Below are positions 1 to 5,167 of a DNA stretch of 5,167 nucleotides, piece by piece. This stretch comes from Lysobacterales bacterium. GTDB taxonomy: Bacteria > Pseudomonadota > Gammaproteobacteria > Xanthomonadales > Xanthomonadaceae. The stretch's first letter is position 1. Each line of letters starts with the position of its first letter. Where the stretch lies: positions 1-5,167 of the forward strand of contig JAATFS010000406.1 in assembly GCA_015655035.1 (NCBI GenBank), given 5' to 3'. The notes under the pieces are model-generated. The model saw nothing but the letters and a program-made list of their open reading frames with translations. It made no database searches and had not been told where the DNA came from. The position numbers were made by a program, and so were the translations under genes.

Positions 1-60
1 CGATCGCAGGACGCCAGGCTGGCGCACGTCGGTTACGATGCGCCCCCCTGCTCTATTGCC

Positions 61-918
61 GTGAAACACCGCCTCGTGACTCATTATTCCGGCCCCCTGC
101 TGACCCGTGCGCTCGCCGAGTCGCTGCTCGCCGCGCACACCACGGGCGCCACCGAATGGTCGGGCTCGCTCGATCTGGAACGCAGCACCGCCCGCGTACC
201 GCTCGCCGCCGATCATTGGCGCTGGCAGCAGCAGCCATATCCCTATCCGCACAAACTCAAGGACCGCACGCTCTACTACTGGGACGGCGAGGCCTTCGCG
301 CCGATCTCGCGCTTTGGCAGCGGCCTGATCAAGCTGGTGCCGACCGACTGGGGCGCACCGACCTTCGAGATCGACGGCATCAAGATGCTGCCCAGCGCGC
401 AGATATCGCCGTTCGAGGATGCGCGGCGCAAGGTGGCGCTGGTGCAACCACGCGGCAAGACCGTGCTCGATACCTGCGGCGGGCTTGGCTATTTCGCCGC
501 CTGCTGCCTGGAAGCGGACGTGGCGCGGATTCTCTCGTTCGAGAAAAACCCGGACGTGCTATGGCTGCGCACGCTCAATCCATGGTCGCCGGATCCCGAT
601 GCCCCCGCCAGCAAGGGCCGTCTGCAGCTCACCCATGCCGATGTCTCGGCCGCGATCTCGCAGCTGTCCGACGCATCGGTGGATGCGATCCTGCACGACC
701 CACCCCGCTTCGGCATTGCCGGCGAACTGTATTCACAAGCGTTCTACGACCAGCTCGCGCGCGTGTTGCGCCGCGGCGGCCGCCTGTTCCACTACACCGG
801 CAGCCCGAACAAGCTCACCAGCGGCCGCGACGTGCCGCGCGAAGTGAGCAAGCGCCTGGAAAAGGCCGGCTTCGCCGCGCAACTGGCATTGGATGGCGTG
901 CTGGCGACACGGCGCTGA
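61..918 (+). CDS. Class I SAM-dependent methyltransferase, COG2521 (archaeal-type) family
   Basis: Predicted cytoplasmic methyltransferase of 285 residues using S-adenosylmethionine; the substrate is unknown. The Rossmann-fold motifs are clear: glycine-rich motif I VLDTCGGLGYFA (135-146), an acidic ribose-binding residue in SFEKNPDVL (E161), a further acidic residue at D194 (HAD), and motif IV HDPPRFG (212-218). After it come GELYSQAFYDQLARVLRRGG (221-240) and the RLFHYTG strand (241-247). The NPWS (173-176), DPPRF, GELYS and LFHY signatures match what I recall of COG2521, a group described as predicted archaeal methyltransferases; spermine-synthase-like is the alternative label. A DPP-type motif IV is typical of enzymes that methylate amino groups, so an N-methyltransferase is plausible but inferred. 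The start is GTG at 61 without a clear Shine-Dalgarno. The frame stays open to the left edge with no ATG or other GTG start visible, so a start outside the window cannot be excluded, although the N-terminal region already seems family-length. It does not look operonic with the next gene. Confidence 0.85.
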   Translation: MKHRLVTHYSGPLLTRALAESLLAAHTTGATEWSGSLDLERSTARVPLAADHWRWQQQPYPYPHKLKDRTLYYWDGEAFAPISRFGSGLIKLVPTDWGAPTFEIDGIKMLPSAQISPFEDARRKVALVQPRGKTVLDTCGGLGYFAACCLEADVARILSFEKNPDVLWLRTLNPWSPDPDAPASKGRLQLTHADVSAAISQLSDASVDAILHDPPRFGIAGELYSQAFYDQLARVLRRGGRLFHYTGSPNKLTSGRDVPREVSKRLEKAGFAAQLALDGVLATRR

Positions 919-1095
919 TGCCTCGAGCATCGCTTCGAACAGGCCGTTGGCCGCTACCCAGGCACGCCGGCCCGTCTGCGGAGAGCGGCACGCGAAGCTG
1001 ACGCCCACGACAATGCGCGACCTCGACCGGGCAGGCAGAGCGCGCCGAGTTCGGCCAGAATCGGGTTCATCCCTGCTGCCCCACCCTCGCCCTAC
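919..1095. other. Intergenic gap between methyltransferase and DUF1615 genes
   Basis: This 177-base stretch has no convincing gene. The plus frame shared by both flanking genes has no stop codon through the gap, but the next protein's signal peptide fixes its start at 1096. A short GGCC-GTT-GGCC inverted repeat lies at 942-952, without a T tract, so it is a poor terminator. A CAGAAT hexamer at 1056-1061 could be a weak -10 box for the lipoprotein gene, but no matching -35 was found. On the minus strand a 38-codon ATG frame (954-1070) and a longer GTG frame (down to 733) are open, neither recognisable. Confidence 0.5.
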
Positions 1096-2190
1096 GTGAA
1101 ATCCCTATCGGCCTGCCGCCTCCTGATCCTGCTCGCCGCCGCCTTGCTGGCGGCTTGCGCCACGCAACCACCACAGGCGCCCGGGCGCACCCCGACCCAG
1201 GTCAAGGCCGACATCGCGCGGCGCCTGCCGTCGGCCCTGGCCGATCGCGCCGGCTGGAGCAACGATGTCTATGTGGCGCTGTCCTCACAGGATCTGGCCA
1301 CAAGTCCCGAGCATCTATGCGCGGTACTGGCGGTGATCGAACAGGAATCCACCTACCAGGCCAATCCGCCGGTGCCGAACCTGGGCAAGATCGCACGCGC
1401 CGAAATCGGCCGCCGTGCGGCGTCGAAACATGTCCCCGGCTTCGTGGTCGATGCCGCGCTCCGGGTGAAGTCGCCGGATGGCCGCGCCTATGGCGAGCGC
1501 ATCGCCGCCGCGCGCACCGAACAGGACCTGAGCAGCGTATTCGAGGACTTCGCCGGCAGCGTACCGCTCGGGCAGCGCCTGTTCGGCGGGCTGAACCCGG
1601 TGCGCACCGGCGGGCCGATGCAGGTCGGCGTGGCCTTTGCCGAAGCCCATAGCGACGGCTATCCGTACCCCCTGCAGCCCTCGATCCGCAAACAGGTGTT
1701 CAGCCGTCGCGGCGGCATCTGGTTCGGCACGCGCCATCTGCTCGGGTATCCCACCCGCTACGACGCGCTGCTGTATCGCTTCGCCGATTTCAACGCCGGC
1801 TGGTACGCCAGCCGCAACGCCGCGTTCCAGTCGGCGCTGGCCAAGGCCTCCGGCATCGACCTGCAACTGGACGGCGACCTACTGACCCCAGGCGCCGCGC
1901 TCGACCAGCCCGGCGCCACCGAGCGCGCGGCGCGCGCGCTCGGTGGCCAGCTGTCGATGAGCGATCGCGACATCCGCGACGCACTGGAAACCGGCACCTC
2001 GCTCACGTTCGAGGACACCGCGCTGTATCGCCAGGTATTCACCCTGGCCGAGCGCGACGCCGGCCATGCACTGCCGCGCGCAGTGCTGCCGGGCATTCGC
2101 CTGGACAGCCCCAAGATCACCCGCAAGCTGACCACTGCATGGTTCGCGCAGCGGGTCAACGAGCGCTGGCAGCGCTGCATGGCGAGATAA
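1096..2190 (+). CDS. DUF1615 family lipoprotein, possible lysozyme-fold protein
   Basis: Predicted envelope lipoprotein of 364 residues; the function of the family is not established. The N-terminus is a lipoprotein signal peptide: a short basic n-region, a leucine/alanine h-region (9-18) and lipobox LLAAC with the lipidated cysteine at C21. The residue after it is alanine, not aspartate, so sorting to the outer membrane would be expected. The body matches what I recall of DUF1615 proteins, which are usually about 360-380 residues. Three motifs appear in the order seen in GH23 lytic transglycosylases: VIEQESTY (80-87, candidate catalytic E84), GGPMQVGVAFA (172-182, compare GLMQ) and FADFNAG (229-235, compare AYNAG). 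A peptidoglycan-binding or -cleaving role is therefore possible but inferred. The start is GTG at 1096, chosen because it gives an intact signal peptide; the bases upstream are pyrimidine-rich with no Shine-Dalgarno. The gene stands alone, 132 bases before the arabinanase start. Confidence 0.85.
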   Translation: MKSLSACRLLILLAAALLAACATQPPQAPGRTPTQVKADIARRLPSALADRAGWSNDVYVALSSQDLATSPEHLCAVLAVIEQESTYQANPPVPNLGKIARAEIGRRAASKHVPGFVVDAALRVKSPDGRAYGERIAAARTEQDLSSVFEDFAGSVPLGQRLFGGLNPVRTGGPMQVGVAFAEAHSDGYPYPLQPSIRKQVFSRRGGIWFGTRHLLGYPTRYDALLYRFADFNAGWYASRNAAFQSALAKASGIDLQLDGDLLTPGAALDQPGATERAARALGGQLSMSDRDIRDALETGTSLTFEDTALYRQVFTLAERDAGHALPRAVLPGIRLDSPKITRKLTTAWFAQRVNERWQRCMAR

Positions 2191-2265
2191 CCGCCGCCCT
2201 GCGCCGAGCGATACCGATTACGGCATCGCTCATCGTCGTTGTTGCGAACTGGGATCGCGGTCGCC

Positions 2266-2293
2266 GCTGCCGGCGCGGCGCCCTCGCTAGAGT
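2266..2293 (+). promoter_or_regulatory. Possible promoter of the arabinanase gene
   Basis: A TAGAGT hexamer at 2288-2293 resembles the TAGAAT-like -10 boxes of xanthomonads and sits 29 bases before the arabinanase ATG. With a 16-base spacer the matching -35 is GCTGCC (2266-2271), a poor match to TTGACA. No plant-inducible promoter box (TTCGC-N15-TTCGC, the HrpX target) was seen in 2191-2322. This is a weak call based on the -10 alone. Confidence 0.3.
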
Positions 2294-2309
2294 CCGGCCC
2301 CAGGCCATC

Positions 2310-2315
2310 GGGGAG
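2310..2315 (+). promoter_or_regulatory. Ribosome binding site that decides the arabinanase start
   Basis: GGGGAG lies 7 bases before ATG 2323 but only 1 base before the in-frame ATG at 2317. This spacing favours 2323 over 2317 and over the TTG at 2239, which would add 28 residues in front of a normal signal peptide. Confidence 0.65.
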
Positions 2316-2322
2316 CATGACA

Positions 2323-3309
2323 ATGCAGCGACACGAACACCTGCAGGCGCGGGCAGGCGGCTTGCGCCGGCTCGGCATCGCCACGATGCTGGCACTACTG
2401 ATGTCGGCGGCCCTGCCGGCCAGTGCAGTCGGCCCCGGCGCGGTCAGCGGCAGCACCAGCATCCACGATCCGGCGATGCTCAAGCGCAGCGATGGCCGCT
2501 ACTACGTGTACGGCTCCCACAACGCTTCGCTCACCAGCACCGACCGCATCGCGTTCAGCGACGGCGGGGCGATCTTCGCAAGCGTGCCCGACTGGGTCTA
2601 TGGCTACAACAGCGACGGCGATATCTGGGCGCCGGACGTGGCCTACCAGGGCGGCAGATACCTGATGTATTACACCGCCTCCAGCTTCGGCGTGAACACC
2701 TCGGCGATAGGCCTGGCAATCAGCAGTACCGGCGCGCCCGGCAGTTGGACCGACCAGGGCATCGTCTATGCGTCCTCGGCGTCCAGCAACCACGACTACA
2801 ACGCGATCGACGGCAACCTGGTGGTCGATGCCTCGCAGCGCTGGTGGCTGGCCTTCGGTTCGTACTGGAGCGGGATCAAGCTGATCCAGCTCGACCCGGA
2901 TACCGGCAAGCCCCTGGCCAGCAACACCACGCGCTACAGCCTGGCCAGCCGCGCCAGCCCGGGCGCAGTCGAGGCGCCCTTTATTCACCAGGCCAACGGC
3001 TGGTATTACCTGTTCGTGTCCTTCGATGCCTGCTGCGCCGGCGTGGACAGCACCTACAAGATCGCGGTCGGCCGCGCCCAGCAGGTCACTGGGCCCTATC
3101 TCGACAAGGCCGGCGTGGACATGCGCTCGGGCGGCGGCAGCGTGATCCACGCCACCGAGGGCGACATGCACGGCCCCGGCGGCCAATCGGTGATCAACGA
3201 CGCCGATGGCGACATCCTGGTCTACCACTACTACGACGCCACCGGCACGCCGCGCCTGGGCATCAACCGCCTCGGCTACGACAGTGCCGGCTGGCCGGTG
3301 GTGCAATGA
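2323..3309 (+). CDS. Secreted arabinan endo-1,5-alpha-L-arabinosidase (GH43)
   Basis: Extracellular or periplasmic glycoside hydrolase of 328 residues that would cut alpha-1,5-linked arabinan, the side chain of plant pectin (rhamnogalacturonan I). A Sec signal peptide is visible: arginines at 10-16, hydrophobic core 18-32 and a likely cleavage after ASA (33-35). The five-bladed propeller family's catalytic set is complete: HDPAM with base D49, AIDGN with pKa-modulating D163, and VEAPF with acid E217. MHGPGG with H283 corresponds to the conserved metal-coordinating histidine. Other family signatures are DGDIWAPDV (98-106), the FDACCAG vicinal-cysteine motif (234-240) and STYKIAVGRA (243-252). 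Length equals a single catalytic domain, with no carbohydrate-binding module. ATG 2323 is preferred over ATG 2317 because of Shine-Dalgarno spacing. The gene appears monocistronic, ending 31 bases from a convergent gene. Activity is confident at family level; exact preference for linear or branched arabinan cannot be read from sequence. Confidence 0.93.
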   Translation: MQRHEHLQARAGGLRRLGIATMLALLMSAALPASAVGPGAVSGSTSIHDPAMLKRSDGRYYVYGSHNASLTSTDRIAFSDGGAIFASVPDWVYGYNSDGDIWAPDVAYQGGRYLMYYTASSFGVNTSAIGLAISSTGAPGSWTDQGIVYASSASSNHDYNAIDGNLVVDASQRWWLAFGSYWSGIKLIQLDPDTGKPLASNTTRYSLASRASPGAVEAPFIHQANGWYYLFVSFDACCAGVDSTYKIAVGRAQQVTGPYLDKAGVDMRSGGGSVIHATEGDMHGPGGQSVINDADGDILVYHYYDATGTPRLGINRLGYDSAGWPVVQ

Positions 3310-3340
3310 CGGCGCGCCGGGCCGGCGATCCCGCTTGCGG
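3310..3340. terminator. GC-rich inverted repeats between convergent genes, possible bidirectional terminator
   Basis: The 31 bases between the two convergent stop codons contain overlapping dyads: CGGCGCGCCG (3310-3319), CGCCGG-G-CCGGCG (3315-3327) and CCGC-TT-GCGG (3331-3340). Their position suits termination from both sides, but there is no T tract on either strand, so intrinsic termination is doubtful. Such dyads are also frequent by chance in GC-rich DNA. Confidence 0.25.
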
Positions 3341-3676
3341 TCAGGCCGCTGCCGGGCGCGGTAGCGGCGCCAGCAAGCCCTTGCGGCGGAACCCCATTTC
3401 CAGCGGAATCGTCAGCAACGGCGGCAGCGCCGCCAACAGGCTCAGTCCCCACGCCCACCACGGCCAGCGCAGGCGCACCGCCGCGATCAGGCTGGCGACC
3501 ACGTAGAACAGGAACGCCACGCCATGCAGGCGACCGAACAACCAGACACCCATCTCGGTGGTCCCGGTGCCGTACTTCAACAGCATGCCCAGCAACAGGC
3601 CAGCCCAGGTCAGTCCTTCAAAGAAAGCGGCGGCGGCGAACAACCGGCCCACTGGCGACAACGGATAGGAACGCAT
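3341..3676 (-). CDS. DUF3817 family small integral membrane protein
   Basis: Small inner-membrane protein of 111 residues with no known function. It matches my recollection of the DUF3817 pattern: an N-terminal hydrophobic segment with a buried acidic residue (FFEGLTWAGLLLGM, 18-31), a KYGTGTTEMGVWLFG loop (34-48), a histidine at the start of the second segment (LHGVAFLFYVVASL, 50-63) and a third segment (about 74-91). It ends in an ERRG-like basic turn (EMGFRRKGLL, 93-102) and an Ala/Pro-rich tail. Three transmembrane helices are predicted by eye, about 11-33, 47-67 and 73-92. The ATG at 3676 is preceded on the minus strand by only a weak GGA element 7 bases upstream. It lies 145 bases downstream of the GntP gene on the same strand, with a promoter-like -10 box between them, so co-transcription is possible but independent expression is likely. 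Confidence 0.82.
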   Translation of the reverse strand: MRSYPLSPVGRLFAAAAFFEGLTWAGLLLGMLLKYGTGTTEMGVWLFGRLHGVAFLFYVVASLIAAVRLRWPWWAWGLSLLAALPPLLTIPLEMGFRRKGLLAPLPRPAAA

Positions 3677-3744
3677 GCGAAATTCCAGGCGGGAGGGGAA
3701 TGCGCCGCGACGCGATGGCGGCGGCGACGCCCGCTGGCAGCATC

Positions 3745-3773
3745 ATTCTACAAGCCCGCGCAGCCGTCATCCA
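3745..3773 (-). promoter_or_regulatory. Possible promoter of the DUF3817 gene
   Basis: On the minus strand TAGAAT (3745-3750), within TTGTAGAATG, is a good match to the xanthomonad -10 element. A 17-base spacer leads to TGGATG (3768-3773), a partial match to TTGACA. The ATG at 3676 would have a leader of roughly 60 bases. This is the best -10 box I found in the window. Confidence 0.45.
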
Positions 3774-3789
3774 CGGGCCCGCACATCGC

Positions 3790-3809
3790 GCTGGCGCGCA
3801 TGCGCCGGC
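3790..3809 (-). terminator. Imperfect hairpin downstream of the GntP permease stop
   Basis: Arms GGCGC (3793-3797) and GCGCC (3802-3806) flank a 4-base loop, and the stem extends by two more pairs (3790-3791 with 3808-3809) after one mismatch. It lies 13 bases past the permease stop codon on the minus strand. There is no T run after it, so it could be a Rho-assisted end or RNA-stabilising structure rather than an intrinsic terminator. Confidence 0.3.
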
Positions 3810-3821
3810 ATCGGGGTTCAC

Positions 3822-5167
3822 TCAGGCCAGCGCCGGCAACAGATTCAGCAGCAACACCATGCCCAGCCCCACCAGCGCCACGATGGACTGCACCACCGAG
3901 ATGGTCTTGGTTGCCTCTCCCATCGTCATCCCGAACGACTCCTTGACCAGCCAGAAACCGGCATGGTTGGCGTAGTTGAAGAACAACGAGCCGCAACCGA
4001 TCGCCAGCGCCAGCAGCGGCGCGTTCAACGCCGGGTCCGATCCGGCCAGCGGCGCCAGCAATCCCGAGGCGCCGACGATACCGACCGTCGCCGAACCGGT
4101 GGATACCGACAGCAGCATCGAGATACTCCAGCCCAGCACCAGCGGCGACAACGCGAACTGGTGGCTCAGATGCACGATGGCATCGCCGACGTCGGCATTG
4201 GTCAACACCTGCTGGAACGCGCCACCACCGGCAATGATCAACAGCACGTTGGCAATAGGCTTCAGGCTTGACGACAGCGAGTCGCGCAAATGCGCGGCAT
4301 CGCCGCCGCGCGCATACACCAGCACCCCCGCAGCGAACAGCACCCCGATCAACATCGCAATCACCGGATTGCCAAGGAACGCGGTGACGTGGACCACCGC
4401 CGATCCTTCGGCGAACAGCAGCTCACCCAGCACGTGCAACAACATCAGCAATGCCGGCAGCAACGCGGCCAGCACGCCCAGCAACAGGCCCGGCGGCGGC
4501 GCCCCGGATGCCAACGCCTGCGACGCCTGGCCGGAGAACTGCTCGATCAAGGCGGCGTCCGGGCGCACGTTCAGGCGCGGCGCAATGAAGGCGCCATACA
4601 CCGGACCTGCCAGGATGATCGCGGGGATCGCAGCGATGAAGCCGTACACCATCGTCGCACCGACACTGGTCTTCAACGTCGCGATCGCCGTCAGCGGCCC
4701 CGGATGCGGCGGCACCATGCCGTGCATGGCCGCCAGCGCGGCGATCACCGGGATGCCCGCATACACGTAGGCCGAACCCGGGCGGCTGGAGGACGCCTCG
4801 AGCTTTCTCGCCACGCTGAAGATCAGCGGCAGCAGCACCACCAGGCCAACCTCGAAGAACATCGGGATGCCGACGATGAACGCCATCACCGCCATCGCCC
4901 ACGGCAGCGCGCGATCGGACACCTTTTGCAGGATGAAGGTGGACAGGCTTTCGGTCACGCCACTGTCGGCCAGGATCTTGCCCAGCATCGCCCCCAGCGC
5001 GACCACCAAGCCAACCACGCCCAGGGTCTTGCCCGCACCGTTGGTAATGGACTTGAGCAGTTCCTCGACCGGCATGCCGGTAGCGAGCCCTCCCCCTATC
5101 GACACCACCAACAACGCAAGCAGCGGATGAAGCCGGATCCGCGAAACGATCAGGGCAACCAGTACCA
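3822..5167 (-). CDS. GntP family permease (gluconate:H+ symporter), partial at the 5' end
   Basis: Inner-membrane proton symporter of the GntP family, expected to import gluconate or a related sugar acid. The reading frame stays open to the right edge, so the start lies beyond 5167. From the first full codon (5165) 447 residues are visible. The first ones, VLVALIVSRIRLHPLLALL, align with the first transmembrane helix and RFKMNGF loop of E. coli GntT/GntP (about 438-447 residues), so roughly ten residues are missing. The TTG at 5114 is therefore not the start. Family features in order are FFEVGLVVLLPL (103-114), PPHPGP (152-157), AFLGNP (262-267), AGGGAFQQVL (312-321), TGSATVG (356-362) and GFWLVKESF (403-411). 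About a dozen hydrophobic segments are present. The usual HVND before GFW is replaced by YANH (398-401), which hints at a subfamily with a different substrate. DUF3817 follows 145 bases downstream. A gluconate kinase gene might lie upstream, outside the window, but cannot be seen. Confidence 0.92.
   Translation of the reverse strand, partial: VLVALIVSRIRLHPLLALLVVSIGGGLATGMPVEELLKSITNGAGKTLGVVGLVVALGAMLGKILADSGVTESLSTFILQKVSDRALPWAMAVMAFIVGIPMFFEVGLVVLLPLIFSVARKLEASSSRPGSAYVYAGIPVIAALAAMHGMVPPHPGPLTAIATLKTSVGATMVYGFIAAIPAIILAGPVYGAFIAPRLNVRPDAALIEQFSGQASQALASGAPPPGLLLGVLAALLPALLMLLHVLGELLFAEGSAVVHVTAFLGNPVIAMLIGVLFAAGVLVYARGGDAAHLRDSLSSSLKPIANVLLIIAGGGAFQQVLTNADVGDAIVHLSHQFALSPLVLGWSISMLLSVSTGSATVGIVGASGLLAPLAGSDPALNAPLLALAIGCGSLFFNYANHAGFWLVKESFGMTMGEATKTISVVQSIVALVGLGMVLLLNLLPALA

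Noticed and set aside
1..60. Separate upstream gene or promoter at the left edge
   Set aside because: The stretch is too short to judge; only an open frame continuous with the methyltransferase is visible, without a start codon I would trust.
156..1001. 281-codon plus-strand frame overlapping the methyltransferase
   Set aside because: Arginine-rich shifted-frame shadow without motifs; the other frame carries all methyltransferase motifs.
2191..2322. HrpX plant-inducible promoter box before the arabinanase
   Set aside because: No pair of TTCGC-like half sites with a 15-base spacer was found.
1758..2483. 241-codon minus-strand open frame spanning the DUF1615 and arabinanase genes
   Set aside because: Serine/arginine/alanine-rich antisense shadow crossing two well-supported genes and the promoter region between them.
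2395..3306. 303-codon minus-strand open frame opposite the arabinanase
   Set aside because: Valine/alanine/glycine-rich antisense shadow of the GH43 gene with no recognisable motif.
2139..3506. 455-codon plus-strand open frame overlapping the arabinanase
   Set aside because: Its product is arginine/glutamine/proline-rich low-complexity sequence typical of a shifted frame in GC-rich DNA, and it overlaps the clearly homologous GH43 gene.
3976..4770. 264-codon plus-strand frame opposite the permease
   Set aside because: Antisense of a transmembrane protein gives Ser/Ala/Pro/Asn-rich sequence; no domain seen.
1..5167. Mobile element, CRISPR array, tRNA/rRNA or defence system
   Set aside because: I saw no transposase-like protein, regularly spaced repeats, structured RNA or defence-domain signatures anywhere in the window.

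Overview
This is a GC-rich window whose genes strongly prefer G or C at third codon positions. The gene set (a secreted GH43 arabinanase, a DUF1615 lipoprotein, a GntP permease) and the TAGAAT/TAGAGT-type -10 boxes suggest a plant-associated gammaproteobacterium of the Xanthomonadaceae, most likely Xanthomonas. That assignment is an inference from content, because no rRNA or marker gene is present.

The left two thirds hold three plus-strand genes. First is a class I SAM-dependent methyltransferase of the COG2521 type, a group best known from archaea (61-918). Next, after a 177-base gap, is a DUF1615 lipoprotein with a clear lipobox and motifs resembling a lytic-transglycosylase fold (1096-2190). 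Third is a secreted endo-1,5-alpha-L-arabinanase of family GH43 with all catalytic residues present (2323-3309), preceded by a good Shine-Dalgarno and a weak promoter candidate.

The right third is on the minus strand and convergent with the arabinanase. A small DUF3817 membrane protein (3341-3676) lies downstream of a GntP-family gluconate/H+ symporter (stop at 3822), which runs off the right edge of the window. A TAGAAT -10 box in the gap between them suggests that the DUF3817 gene has its own promoter.

Functionally this looks like ordinary chromosome rather than a coordinated system. The arabinanase would release arabino-oligosaccharides from pectin side chains and the permease would import a sugar acid, which fits a plant-associated diet, but the two genes are convergent and not an operon. 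I saw no mobile element, CRISPR array, tRNA, rRNA or defence locus. The observations most worth a second look are the archaeal-type methyltransferase, the lysozyme-like motif trio in the DUF1615 protein, and the altered C-terminal signature of the permease.
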